Made by a program: the position numbers and the translations under genes. The notes beneath the pieces were generated by a model that had not been told where the DNA came from, did no database searches, and saw only the letters and a list, made by a program, of their open reading frames with translations. A stretch of 64,000 nucleotides of DNA from Microbacterium oxydans. GTDB taxonomy: Bacteria > Actinomycetota > Actinomycetes > Actinomycetales > Microbacteriaceae. Location: positions 1,736,001 to 1,800,000 of the forward strand of contig NZ_CP092891.1 of NCBI RefSeq assembly GCF_026559675.1. Reading direction: 5' to 3'. Of the stretch, positions 55,221 through 63,244 are shown one piece after another. Every line of letters starts with the position of its first letter. Positions within the stretch are counted from its first letter, which is position 1.

Positions 55221-55946
55221 ATGACTGATTCCCCGGCCGCGCGCAGCACCCGACGACGACGCGGGTTCCTGGTCTTCCTCCGGGACGTGCTCGTGATCAT
55301 CGTCATCGCCGCGCTCGTCTCCTTCGTGGTCAAGAGCTTCGTGGTGCGCTCGTTCTACATCCCTTCGGCATCGATGGAGCGCACCCTCCTGGTCAAGGAC
55401 CGGATCCTCGTCGACGAACTGACCCCGCGGTGGACCGATTACGAACGCGGCGACGTGGTCGTCTTCAAGGACCCGGGTGGGTGGCTCGACGTTCAGCCGC
55501 AGCCCCCGGCTCAGCCGCCCCTCGTGCAGGCGGTCGACTGGGTGCTGAACTTCGTCGGCATCTCCGCGACGGACGCGCAGGACCACCTCGTCAAGCGCGT
55601 GATCGGCCTCCCCGGGGACCATGTCGTGTGCTGCAACGCGCTGGGCCAGATCACCATCAACGGTGCCCCGATCGATGAGCTCAGCTACCTGAACCTGCCC
55701 GAGGGCGACACCGCCGCGTCGAACGAGCCCTTCGACGTCGTGGTGCCGGAGGACTCGGTCTGGCTTCTCGGCGACAACCGCGATAGCTCGCGCGACGCAC
55801 GGGCGCATCAGGACCTTCCCAGCGGAGGTTTCGTGCCCATGGAGAACATCGTCGGCAAGGCGTTCCTCACGACCTGGCCGCTGAACCGTCTCGGCCCGAT
55901 CGACGGACACCACGACATCTTCAACGGGGTTCCGGACCCGGAATGA
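55221..55946 (+). CDS. lepB: Signal peptidase I
   Basis: A 241-residue membrane peptidase with one N-terminal TM helix (about 17-38). Catalytic S51 (PSASMERTL) and the general base K125 (DHLVKRVIGLPGD) are present, with the GDNRDSSRDAR box near the C-terminus. It cleaves Sec/Tat signal peptides outside the membrane. The ATG follows GAAGGAAC. Its stop overlaps the rnhB start. Confidence 0.95.
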   Translation: MTDSPAARSTRRRRGFLVFLRDVLVIIVIAALVSFVVKSFVVRSFYIPSASMERTLLVKDRILVDELTPRWTDYERGDVVVFKDPGGWLDVQPQPPAQPPLVQAVDWVLNFVGISATDAQDHLVKRVIGLPGDHVVCCNALGQITINGAPIDELSYLNLPEGDTAASNEPFDVVVPEDSVWLLGDNRDSSRDARAHQDLPSGGFVPMENIVGKAFLTTWPLNRLGPIDGHHDIFNGVPDPE

Positions 55947-56602
55947 CCGTCATCACGCCGAAGCTGACCCTGGAGCGGAAGCTCCTGGGCGAGTGCGAGC
56001 TGATCATCTCGCTCGACGAGGTCGGCCGTGGTGCCCTGGCGGGTCCGGTCGCCGTGGGCGCGGCCATGATGGACGCGGCCGGCGCTCGACGCCGGGTGCC
56101 CGAGGGGCTGCGCGACTCGAAGCTCGTGACCGAGAGACGACGGCCCGAGGTGGCCGCTCGTGCGGCCGCATGGGTGCAGGCCTCCGCCGTCGGCTGGGCG
56201 AGCGCCGCGGAGGTCGACGAGGTCGGCATCATGCGCGCACTCGGGCTGGCGGCCTCGCGCGCGGTGCTGGCGATCGCCGACGAGGGGGTCGCGGTGGGGG
56301 AGGCGCTCATCCTGCTCGACGGCAATCACGATTACGTGTCGCGGGTCCACCCGCTGCCGCTCCGGGTGCGCCCGGTGATCAAGGCCGACCGCGACTGCGC
56401 CTCGGTGTCGGCGGCATCCGTGATCGCCAAGGTGGCTCGTGATGGATACATGGCGGAGATCCACGAGAACCATCCGGCCTATCAGTGGAATCGGAACAAG
56501 GGCTACGCGAGCCCCGAGCACCGTGACGCCATCCGGAACAACGGACTGTCGCCGTTCCACCGCGCGTCCTGGGCCATCGCCGACGCGCCCACCCTGTTCT
56601 GA
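55943..56602 (+). CDS. rnhB: Ribonuclease HII
   Basis: A 219-residue RNase HII that excises ribonucleotides from DNA. Catalytic D25 and E26 are in SLDEVGRGALAGP, and the third acid is in ILLDGNHDY. KADRDCASVSAASVIAKVARD follows. It is coupled to lepB through an ATGA overlap. Confidence 0.96.
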   Translation: MTVITPKLTLERKLLGECELIISLDEVGRGALAGPVAVGAAMMDAAGARRRVPEGLRDSKLVTERRRPEVAARAAAWVQASAVGWASAAEVDEVGIMRALGLAASRAVLAIADEGVAVGEALILLDGNHDYVSRVHPLPLRVRPVIKADRDCASVSAASVIAKVARDGYMAEIHENHPAYQWNRNKGYASPEHRDAIRNNGLSPFHRASWAIADAPTLF

Positions 56603-56673
56603 TCGAGCTCGCGACTCGGGCGCGGGACGGCGATGCCGCATGGCGACGCCCGCGACTCTAGGATGGACTCATC

Positions 56674-57000
56674 ATGGATGAGGAAGCCTTCGACGACTAC
56701 GACCGCGAGCTCGAGCTCGCACTGTTCCGGGAGTATCGGGATGTGGTGTCGCAGTTCCAGTACGTCGTCGAGACCGAACGCCGCTTCTACCTGGCCAACG
56801 AGGTCAACGTCGTCCGCCGCGACACCGAGCACGACTTCTACTTCGAGATCTCGATGACCGACGTCTGGGTGTGGGACATCTACCGCGCCGATCGCTTCGT
56901 CAAGGCGGTGCGCGTCCTCACCTTCAAGGACGTGAACGTCGAGGAGCTGCAGCGCCGCGAGTTCGAGCTGCCGCAGGAGCTCTCCCTCGACGGCGAGTGA
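56674..57000 (+). CDS. DUF2469 family protein
   Basis: A 108-residue actinobacterial conserved protein (DYDRELELALFREYRDVV; FYLANEVNVV; YRADRFVKAVRV). It is always found between rnhB and the YraN gene and has no known function. TAGGAT lies 9 nt before the ATG, so the leader is very short. Confidence 0.9.
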   Translation: MDEEAFDDYDRELELALFREYRDVVSQFQYVVETERRFYLANEVNVVRRDTEHDFYFEISMTDVWVWDIYRADRFVKAVRVLTFKDVNVEELQRREFELPQELSLDGE

Positions 57001-57122
57001 ACCGTCCTCGCGGAGCCGAGACGATTCTCCACACACCCTCGGACTTCTGACTTCTCCCCAGCCCTCGTGCTGATGCCGGGCCGTCGACTCCGAGCGGACG
57101 CCCCGCGCACGATGCTGAGGGC

Positions 57123-57485
57123 ATGGCAGCGAAAGACGAGCTCGGCAGAGCCGGAGAAGAACGTGCGGCGCAGTACCTGACGCGTATCGGGTACACGGTG
57201 CTCGCGCGGAACTGGCGGTGCGCCCAGGGCGAGATCGACATCATCGCCTCGCACGACGGTCACCTGGCGGTGGTCGAGGTCAAGACGAGGCGCACAGCCG
57301 TCTTCGGGCACCCGTTCGAGGCGATCGACCCCCGGAAGCGTCGTCGCCTCTGGCAGCTCGCGCAGGCGTGGGTGACCGAGCACCCCGATGCTGCGCGCGG
57401 GCGTGCCGTGCGACTCGAGGCGATCGGCATCATCGGGGCGGATCCGGCGCAGGGCACCCTCGAGCACCTCGTGGACATCGCATGA
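57123..57485 (+). CDS. YraN/UPF0102 nuclease-fold protein
   Basis: A 120-residue protein of the UPF0102 family, with a PD-(D/E)XK-like core GEIDIIASHDGHLAVVEVKTR (D39, E52, K54). The family is linked to DNA processing or recombination but is poorly characterised. Its stop overlaps the start of the YifB gene, the classical pairing. Confidence 0.9.
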   Translation: MAAKDELGRAGEERAAQYLTRIGYTVLARNWRCAQGEIDIIASHDGHLAVVEVKTRRTAVFGHPFEAIDPRKRRRLWQLAQAWVTEHPDAARGRAVRLEAIGIIGADPAQGTLEHLVDIA

Positions 57486-58384
57486 GCACGGCGCGCACCT
57501 GGGCCGTCGCGCTCACCGGCGTGGACGGGCACCTCGTAGAGGTCGAGGCCGACCTCTCGAACCAGACACCGGAGTTCCGCATCATCGGCCTCCCGGACAA
57601 GTCGCTGGGAGAGGCCGTTCAGCGCGTGCACAACGCCTGCAAGAACTCGGGACTCGACCTTCCGCGGCGGCGGTTCACCGTGAACCTGTCCCCGGCGAGT
57701 CTTCCCAAGCACGGTGCGGGATTCGATCTCGGGATCGCGGTGGTCTCCCTCGCCGCCGGTGGTGCGATCGACCCGCGGTCCATCGCTGGGACGGTCCACG
57801 TCGGGGAGCTCGGCCTCGACGGGCGGATACGGCCCGTGCCCGGCGTGCTCCCCGCCGTGTTCGCGGCAGCTCGGGCGGGGTTCGGCACCGTGATCGTGCC
57901 CCGTGGCAACGAAGAGGAGGCCCGACTGGTCCCCGGTCTGGAGGTGCGCGCCGCCACCTCGCTCGCGGAGGTCGCCGTCTGGCATGGGGCCGACATCGAC
58001 GTGCCCGAGGTCTTGCCCGTCGAGGCGTCTGCGGGGCCTGTGAGGGAGGAGACAGCGGTCGATCTGCAGGACGTGGTCGGACAGGAGGACGCCGTGGAGG
58101 CGCTCGTGGTGGCGGCCGCCGGTGGACATCACATGCTCCTGAGCGGACCGCCCGGCGCGGGCAAGACCATGCTCGCCCGCCGCTTGCCGGGGATCATGCC
58201 TCCTCTCGGTGACCACGAGTCTCTCGAAGTCGCGTCGATCCGCTCGCTCAGCGGTGAGCCCGTCGCCGCACTCGACCGTGTCCCGCCGTTGGAGTCTCCG
58301 CACCACAGTGCCTCGGTTGCGGCACTGGTCGGGGGAGGATCCCGCACGGCACGTCCTGGCGCCATCGCGAGAGCGCACTGCGGG

Positions 58385-58405
58385 GTGCTCTTCCTCGACG
58401 AGTCG
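58385..58405. other. Left attachment junction (attL)
   Basis: Homology to YifB ends at 58402, right after the codons for LFLDE. The serine-integrase core should lie at or just left of this point, in the conserved Walker B codons. The exact crossover dinucleotide needs attR, which is outside the window. Confidence 0.7.
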
Positions 58406-58422
58406 AGGGACACCCAAAGGCG

Positions 58423-58428
58423 CATAAT
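58423..58428 (+). promoter_or_regulatory. -10 box CATAAT of the integrase gene
   Basis: CATAAT ends 6 nt before the integrase ATG, the same leaderless geometry as host genes. It lies on the phage side of the junction. Confidence 0.55.
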
Positions 58429-58434
58429 CGAAGC

Positions 58435-59961
58435 ATGAGAAGAGCAGTCCTCTACTTACGAGTGTCCCGCACGACCGAGGAGAGCGTCAGCCTGGCCCGC
58501 CAGGAGCGGGAGCTGCGGGACCTCGCGGAGCGCGAGGGCTGGGCGGTGGTGGCGGTGCTCAGCGACGACGGCATGACCGGGACAAGAGAGCGCGAGAAGG
58601 CCGAAGCCGCCCTGACGATGGTGGCCGAGGGCCGGGCCGACGTGCTCGTCAGCTGGGAATTGTCGAGATGGTCGCGCATGGGCCTGACCGCCGTGGCCAA
58701 GCTCGTTGCGGTGCTCGACGCGAGGCCAGACGCCCTGCTCGTGTTCCACAAGGAAGGGCTCAGGTCGGACATGCCAGCCTTCGGCATCCTCGCGGCGGTG
58801 ATCGCCGAGGTCGCGAGGATGGAAAGCGAGGGGACGCGAGACCGCATCAGGTCGATGCGGAGCCACGTACTCAGCCAGACGGACCCCGAATCGATGCGGT
58901 GGCTCGGAGGCTCGCCGCCCTTTGGCTACCGCGCCGTGACGCGTCCGGGAGGCGGCAAGGCGCTCGTGCCCGACCCGTTCGAAGTGCCCTACGCCCGGCG
59001 GCTGATGGAGGGCTTCGCCCGTGGGGACAAGCTCACCGACCTGACCCGCATGCTGAACGACGAGGGCGTGCCGACCACGATGTCGGCGCTCAGGCGCGCG
59101 AGGCAGAAGGGCGAGCCAACCGAGGGGCTGGACGGCGGGATGTGGCGCATCACCACGGTGAGGAAGATGCTCCAGAGCCCGACGCTGCTAGGCAGGACCA
59201 CGCAGCGGGTCGAGGTCGCGAAGCGCGCCGACGGGTCCGCGGTGATCGAGTACCGCGCCGTCACCGACGCGCAGGGCATCCCCATTACGAGGTGGGAGCC
59301 CGTGATCGACGCGGGGCTCTGGGCGCAGGTCCAGGAGCGGTTCAGGAAGCGGGGCCCGAACGCGCCGCGGAAGGCAGCGTCGTGGCTGTCGGGCCTGCTG
59401 TATTGCTCGAAGTGTGGAAGCGTGATGTACGCCAACAGCAGGAAGGGCCGGCCAGTCGACACCTTCAGGTGCGCCAACAAGGCCATTCCCGGAAGGGAAT
59501 GCCCCGGCGTCTCGATCAGCCGCAGGAACGTGGAGGAGCACGTCGAGGCCGTCATCCTGCGGATGATCGGGAGCCTGAAGGAATACAGGGTCACCGAGCG
59601 CGTCGAGGGCACCGCGGACACGGGCGAGCTCGACGGGGTGGCGCAGGCGATCGCAGACGTGCAGGCGGCACTGGGTGCTGACGGCGCCGACTACGGGGCG
59701 TTGCTGCCCAGGCTAGACCAGCTCAAGGAGGAGAGGCGGCGGCTGCTGAGCCAGCCGGCGCGGATCGTCAAGGTGCGCGAGGAGACGGGGCGGACCCTCC
59801 GCGAGGCGTGGGCCGAGGGCGGAATCGAGGAGCGGCGTTTCATCCTGGAAGACATGCTCGACAGCATCAACGTCAGCCCCGCGAGCGGCAACGGGGCGGC
59901 CAGCAAGGTCGAGGACCGGGTGGAGTTCGTATGGATCGAGCACCCGGTTGAGGACGACTGA
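58435..59961 (+). CDS. int: Large serine recombinase (phage integrase)
   Basis: A 508-residue serine integrase. The resolvase-like catalytic domain (1-150) has nucleophile S11 in YLRVSR plus the helix E arginines (TRDRIRSM). A recombinase domain follows (about 160-290), then a zinc ribbon with C324/C327 (CSKCGSVMYAN) and a second Cys pair (RCANKAIPGRECPG). A coiled-coil segment (about 395-450) would be the integrase control element. It inserts the element into yifB without host factors. The ATG overlaps the stop of the truncated yifB frame (ATGA). Confidence 0.96.
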   Translation: MRRAVLYLRVSRTTEESVSLARQERELRDLAEREGWAVVAVLSDDGMTGTREREKAEAALTMVAEGRADVLVSWELSRWSRMGLTAVAKLVAVLDARPDALLVFHKEGLRSDMPAFGILAAVIAEVARMESEGTRDRIRSMRSHVLSQTDPESMRWLGGSPPFGYRAVTRPGGGKALVPDPFEVPYARRLMEGFARGDKLTDLTRMLNDEGVPTTMSALRRARQKGEPTEGLDGGMWRITTVRKMLQSPTLLGRTTQRVEVAKRADGSAVIEYRAVTDAQGIPITRWEPVIDAGLWAQVQERFRKRGPNAPRKAASWLSGLLYCSKCGSVMYANSRKGRPVDTFRCANKAIPGRECPGVSISRRNVEEHVEAVILRMIGSLKEYRVTERVEGTADTGELDGVAQAIADVQAALGADGADYGALLPRLDQLKEERRRLLSQPARIVKVREETGRTLREAWAEGGIEERRFILEDMLDSINVSPASGNGAASKVEDRVEFVWIEHPVEDD

Positions 59962-60040
59962 ACCTGTGGGCGAGCCGTGAGTTTCTGACTCGAAACCCGC
60001 AATCACGCGACCGTCCTGCGCCCGTCAGCGCCAACCGGTC

Positions 60041-60066
60041 GTCATCGCGAACAATGACGCTATTCT
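60041..60066 (+). promoter_or_regulatory. Inverted repeat and -10 box before the small gene series
   Basis: GTCAT (60041-60045) and ATGAC (60054-60058) form a short inverted repeat directly before TATTCT (60061-60066), a likely -10 box about 45 nt upstream of the 81-residue gene. It could be a repressor-controlled phage promoter. The rest of the 149-nt gap after the integrase gene shows nothing else. Confidence 0.4.
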
Positions 60067-60110
60067 CATCACGACGACACTACAGGGGTGTCGCGAGACA
60101 GGAGGATCGC

Positions 60111-60356
60111 ATGACGAACATCAAGTACCCCGAGGGGCCGGCACCGGAGCTCACCGCGGCGAACTGGGAGCACCTGCTCGGCTGGGCCGAGGAGACGGCA
60201 GCACTCGGGGAAGACGACGGCGAAGGCATGATCGTCCACAACAGGGCCGACGGCTCGCGCACGATCGTGTTCAGGGACAGCCTCGACTGGCTGCGCGAGC
60301 AGGTCGCGGAGGAGCGCGCCGACGTCGCGGAGCTGGAGGCGATGTGGGACCGGTAA
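60111..60356 (+). CDS. Small acidic phage protein
   Basis: An 81-residue acidic protein with a strong AGGAGG site 5 nt before the ATG. No domain is recognised. It is cytosolic and its C-terminal third (SLDWLREQVAEERADVAELEAMW) is helical. It overlaps the next ORF by 13 nt. Confidence 0.75.
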   Translation: MTNIKYPEGPAPELTAANWEHLLGWAEETAALGEDDGEGMIVHNRADGSRTIVFRDSLDWLREQVAEERADVAELEAMWDR

Positions 60357-60526
60357 GCAAGGAGCACGCCGAGGCACGGAGGTCAGCGGCGGGCGGCCAC
60401 CGGTTCACGATCGGCCGGCACGAGTTCATCCCCGGGCTCTACGGGTTGCGGCTCGGCTGGGTGCCCTGGGACGACGACGCGGCGGTGAGGCTCGCCAGGG
60501 TGGACGCCTTCTTCGGGGCGGCCTGA
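60344..60526 (+). CDS. Short hypothetical phage protein
   Basis: 60 residues beginning at a GTG inside the end of the previous gene. It has a compact core, GGHRFTIGRHEFIPGLYGLRLGWVP region, that looks like beta strands. There is no clear ribosome-binding site, so expression would rely on coupling. No family recognised. Confidence 0.5.
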   Translation: MGPVSKEHAEARRSAAGGHRFTIGRHEFIPGLYGLRLGWVPWDDDAAVRLARVDAFFGAA

Positions 60527-60599
60527 ACCCCAGCCTCACACCCGCGCGACCGCGCCACAGTGGCTGACAGCAAGCCACGCCACCACAACGGAGGACACC

Positions 60600-60842
60600 A
60601 TGAGCAAGAACATCACCACGGCAACCAAGGCGCTCGAAGCGGAGCTCGAAGCCGGCCACCAGGAGCAGGACGACATCGCGGAGTACCTGGCCAGCGTGGA
60701 CGCCCTCATCGAGCAGGCCAGGGCAATCAAGCAGCTCTACAAGAAGGAGCAGGCAGTCGAGGCGTCGAGGCGGTCCAGGGCGAAGCGGAAGGCCGAGGTC
60801 GAGGACATGAAGCGGCGGCTGGCTGAGCTCGAAGGCGCCTGA
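60600..60842 (+). CDS. Small coiled-coil phage protein
   Basis: An 80-residue Glu/Lys/Ala-rich protein, nearly all helical with heptad spacing (DIAEYLASVDALIEQARAIKQ; EVEDMKRRLAELE). GGAGG precedes the ATG. A terminator hairpin follows. Function unknown. Confidence 0.75.
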   Translation: MSKNITTATKALEAELEAGHQEQDDIAEYLASVDALIEQARAIKQLYKKEQAVEASRRSRAKRKAEVEDMKRRLAELEGA

Positions 60843-60858
60843 ACCGCTTCGACACGAT

Positions 60859-60890
60859 AGCCCCCTGGGGACGTCCCTCGGGGGCTTCGT
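60859..60890 (+). terminator. Terminator of the small phage operon
   Basis: AGCCCCC (60859-60865) pairs with GGGGGCT (60880-60886) around a second palindromic stem GGGACGTCCC, followed by TCGT. Confidence 0.8.
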
Positions 60891-60916
60891 CGTCGTTGAC
60901 CAGTATTCTCGGGTTC

Positions 60917-61738
60917 ATGATGACGTGGGACGAGCTTGTGCAGCAGTGGTGGGTCCAGGCGACCTCCGCCATTGCTGCGACACTCGCCGTCGCAGGCATA
61001 GCCGCGATCTTCAGCGCGAAGGTAAGGGAGAAGTTCTGGTCACCGATCGGTCACGCAATCCGGTGGTCACTCAGTCTCCGGCTCACGACGAAGAAGCGCA
61101 TGGATGCTCTCGTCACGGATGCCAGCCAACTGCGCGCCGACGAGGCACTCACCAAGCAGAGGTTCGAAGAGGTGTGCGAGCTTCTCGACGTGCGGCCGAT
61201 CCGGTCCGACAGCACAATCGTGCGCGAGCGCATCGAACGACTACAAGAGGCCTCAGGCGCGGCATGGGAGCACGCTGAGCAGCAGATCGACGCGACCAAA
61301 GCTCTCGCGGCTCGGCAGATTGCCGAGGAGGCTCGCCGCGGTGTCGAGCTCGCGAAAGCTGAGCGGGAAGCCGGCAAGGCGGAGGGACGCGCAGAGGCGG
61401 AAGCGGAAGTGGCCGCCCAGCGCGCTGTGCCATTGCTCCGCCCAGCCTGGCGAATCGACCCGCTCGGGGGCGCCGACGCCTACGTCCTGAAGAACACACA
61501 GGACGGCGTCGAAATTAGCAACGTCAGCGTCGATGCGCCGAGCAGCCACTTCCTGTTCGCCGGCGCCACCCAGATGCGAGGCCCGTTCGGCCGCCACTTT
61601 GAGTTCTACGGGCAGAAGACCGAAGGCGGACGTCGACTAGGGGTGGAGTTCACCGTGAAGTGGCAGGACGCACACGGTGAGTGGTGGACCCAGGTGGTCA
61701 GTATCGAGCGCGAGCCGCGCCGTGCAGTCGTGTGGTGA
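60917..61738 (+). CDS. Membrane-anchored coiled-coil protein, unknown function
   Basis: 273 residues. One N-terminal TM helix (about 6-28, WWVQATSAIAATLAVAGIAAI) is followed by a basic stretch, a long helical/coiled-coil region (about 50-170, Glu/Ala/Arg-rich) and a C-terminal beta-rich, Trp-containing domain (about 175-273). TATTCT lies 7 nt before the ATG at 60917, suggesting a leaderless start; a TTG 21 nt upstream also keeps the frame. It stands alone with its own promoter between the integrase-proximal genes and the leftward early genes, where lysogenic-conversion or superinfection-exclusion genes are often found. That role is inference. Confidence 0.75.
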   Translation: MMTWDELVQQWWVQATSAIAATLAVAGIAAIFSAKVREKFWSPIGHAIRWSLSLRLTTKKRMDALVTDASQLRADEALTKQRFEEVCELLDVRPIRSDSTIVRERIERLQEASGAAWEHAEQQIDATKALAARQIAEEARRGVELAKAEREAGKAEGRAEAEAEVAAQRAVPLLRPAWRIDPLGGADAYVLKNTQDGVEISNVSVDAPSSHFLFAGATQMRGPFGRHFEFYGQKTEGGRRLGVEFTVKWQDAHGEWWTQVVSIEREPRRAVVW

Positions 61739-61802
61739 GACTCAAGAGCTCTCCACAAGTCGTGTGGCTCGATCTGGTGAGGTTTCGTGACCTCAGGGCC
61801 CG

Positions 61803-62132
61803 CTAGGCATGACCCCCAAGTTCTGGGCGCCCAGAGGACGCCCTAACAGCAGCCCCCAACTTGGCCTCTGCCACCCTCAGGGTGTGCTCAGCAAGCCTGA
61901 GGGCATGCTCCGCATGGTTGACGGCACGACGGAGCGCCTGGCGGCGGGGGTCGGTGAGGGCGAACCAGACCGGATCGGAGACGCGGCCTGAGCTGCGCTC
62001 GGTCGTGTCCTCCTTCGGGGACGGGGAGTAGCCGGGACGCCACTGGGCTTCGGCGATGTCGCCGCCCTCGACCAACGCCCGGAGGCGGAGGTAGGCCGCG
62101 CCGAAGAGCTCGAGGACGTCGGCGTCAGCCAC
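61803..62132 (-). CDS. Hypothetical phage protein, helical
   Basis: 109 residues from a GTG start that overlaps the upstream gene by 8 nt. It is largely helical (LELFGAAYLRLRALVEGG; RRAVNHAEHALRLAEHTLRVAEAKL shows regular leucine/alanine spacing). It is the last gene of the leftward series. No family recognised. Confidence 0.65.
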   Translation of the reverse strand: MADADVLELFGAAYLRLRALVEGGDIAEAQWRPGYSPSPKEDTTERSSGRVSDPVWFALTDPRRQALRRAVNHAEHALRLAEHTLRVAEAKLGAAVRASSGRPELGGHA

Positions 62133-62337
62133 GAGGACCCCCGAGCATGTCGTCGCCGTAGAGCTGGCGGGCGCCGCCGAGCGTGCTGGGCAGGCGCGGC
62201 GTCGCGTGCCAGACCGAGGGCTTGCCGGGGCGGTCCGCCAGGACGTCCCCGGTGGCCTGGGCGGGCTGCTGGTAGGTCGGGTCGTCCCTGCCGGCCTGGT
62301 TCGCCGGCTTGGGGCGCTTGGGCGCGGAATCGGTCAT
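62125..62337 (-). CDS. Short hypothetical phage protein
   Basis: 70 residues, Pro-rich and probably disordered (SAPKRPKPANQAGRDDP). Its ATG at 62337 overlaps the stop of the HNH gene (ATGA), and its stop overlaps the next start. Function unknown. Confidence 0.6.
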   Translation of the reverse strand: MTDSAPKRPKPANQAGRDDPTYQQPAQATGDVLADRPGKPSVWHATPRLPSTLGGARQLYGDDMLGGPRG

Positions 62338-62873
62338 GATGCCTCCTGGGCGATGTGAGGGAACAGCTCGACGATCGCGTCGAGCTGGTCGGGGTGGGGG
62401 TGCTTGGTCGGCGGGAGCTTCGCGGCGGCCCTCCGACGGCGGGCGGCCTCGCGGGCGACGGCCCGACACCCCGGGCAACCGGGGAGATAGGCGCCGCCAC
62501 TGGCGTGGACGTGACCTGTCGCGCGACGCTTGCGCTGGCCGTAGCCCTTGTTGCGGCGCCGGTCAGCGGCGTTCTGCTTGACGTCGCCGAAGCTGAGGTT
62601 GTCGGCACGGTTGTCCCAGGCCACGTCGTTGCCGTGGCGGACGAGAGGCAGGCCGTCAGGGTTGTCGAGGAACCGGGCCGCGACCAGACGGTGAACCAGC
62701 ACGTCACGGCGACCGGGCAGGACGACGGCGACGTGGCCCACGCGGTCACGGCGCCGGGGCTTGAGCAGGCCGCGGGGCGAGCGGACGCGACCGAGGGAGG
62801 AGACCCAGTAGCCAGGGACACCGGGAATGCTGCCCCAGACCTCCCCGGCGATGCGATCGAGGGGCTCAGGCAC
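62334..62873 (-). CDS. HNH homing-type endonuclease (NUMOD4-HNH)
   Basis: 179 residues. An N-terminal NUMOD4-like domain (VWGSIPGVPGYWVSSLGRVRS) is followed by an HNH core (LVHRLVAARFLDNPDGLPLVRHGNDVAWDNRADNLSF) and a Cys pair (GCPGC) in a basic tail. This arrangement is typical of free-standing phage HNH endonucleases. The GTG at 62873 is chosen because it overlaps the preceding gene by 8 nt; the frame extends 21 codons further. Confidence 0.88.
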   Translation of the reverse strand: MPEPLDRIAGEVWGSIPGVPGYWVSSLGRVRSPRGLLKPRRRDRVGHVAVVLPGRRDVLVHRLVAARFLDNPDGLPLVRHGNDVAWDNRADNLSFGDVKQNAADRRRNKGYGQRKRRATGHVHASGGAYLPGCPGCRAVAREAARRRRAAAKLPPTKHPHPDQLDAIVELFPHIAQEAS

Positions 62874-63033
62874 GGCGGGCCTCCGCACGCTGCTTCTGAA
62901 GGTCGCGGCGACGACGGTTGTGGTAGCGCCGCTCATCGATGCGGCGCTGGAGGGCGGCGCGGAGCTCGGGGTCGGTCGCCTCGTTCAGGAGGGCTTCGAG
63001 CGCGGGGATGCTGCTCGGGAACCGGCGGTTCAT
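62866..63033 (-). CDS. Small basic phage protein
   Basis: 55 residues: an acidic helical first half (ALEALLNEATDPELRAAL) and a strongly basic end (RRYHNRRRRDLQKQRAEARR). GGAGG precedes the ATG. It overlaps both neighbours by 4-8 nt. May bind nucleic acid; no family recognised. Confidence 0.65.
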   Translation of the reverse strand: MNRRFPSSIPALEALLNEATDPELRAALQRRIDERRYHNRRRRDLQKQRAEARRA

Positions 63034-63128
63034 GACAGCACCTCCAGGAGGCCGACGACGAGGAGGGCCAGGGAGGCGAGGCCGGGGAGAAGGTGACCGC
63101 GCAGAGCGCGGAGGGTGGTGGACGACAT
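63030..63128 (-). CDS. 32-residue membrane peptide
   Basis: A 32-residue ORF: a short polar/basic start (MSSTTLRALRGHL) and one hydrophobic segment (LASLALLVVGLLEVL). Its stop overlaps the ATG of the next gene (ATGA). It is in the same leftward unit and just after a hairpin. Probably a single-pass membrane peptide. Confidence 0.6.
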   Translation of the reverse strand: MSSTTLRALRGHLLPGLASLALLVVGLLEVLS

Positions 63129-63153
63129 GGCAGTGCCTTTCGGATACGAAGAA

Positions 63154-63197
63154 AGCCCCGCCGGCCCCGCCGCTGCCACGACGAGACCAGCGGGGCT
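63154..63197. promoter_or_regulatory. Hairpin upstream of the 32-residue gene
   Basis: AGCCCCGC (63154-63161) pairs with GCGGGGCT (63190-63197). It lies 26 nt before the small membrane-peptide gene and after the zinc-ribbon gene, so it may be a terminator ending the upstream genes. With the inverted repeat at 63245 it fills most of the 189-nt gap here. Confidence 0.5.
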
Positions 63198-63244
63198 GGT
63201 TCAAGGGGCGACCCGTAGAGCGTTGGCAGACGCGGATCGCGAGC

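Larger units (their letters stand above)
57482..58438 (+). pseudogene. YifB/ComM-type AAA ATPase, 3'-truncated by integration
   Basis: A 318-residue reading frame where the family has about 500. The N-terminal Lon-like/ChlI domain is complete (VEVEADLSNQTPEFRIIGLPD start; VNLSPASLPKHG), and Walker A GPPGAGKT is at 222-229. Homology stops inside Walker B at LFLDE (residues 303-307). Family members then read AP(E/D)F, whereas here 11 foreign residues (SRDTQRRIIEA) lead to a stop overlapping the integrase ATG. The sensor and C-terminal domains are missing, so ATPase function is surely lost, though a stable N-terminal fragment may be made. ComM/YifB proteins aid branch migration during DNA uptake. 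Confidence 0.88.

Noticed and set aside
60896..60916. TTG start for the prophage membrane protein
   Set aside because: It overlaps the terminator region and has no RBS, while the ATG at 60917 sits 7 nt after TATTCT. The TTG remains possible.
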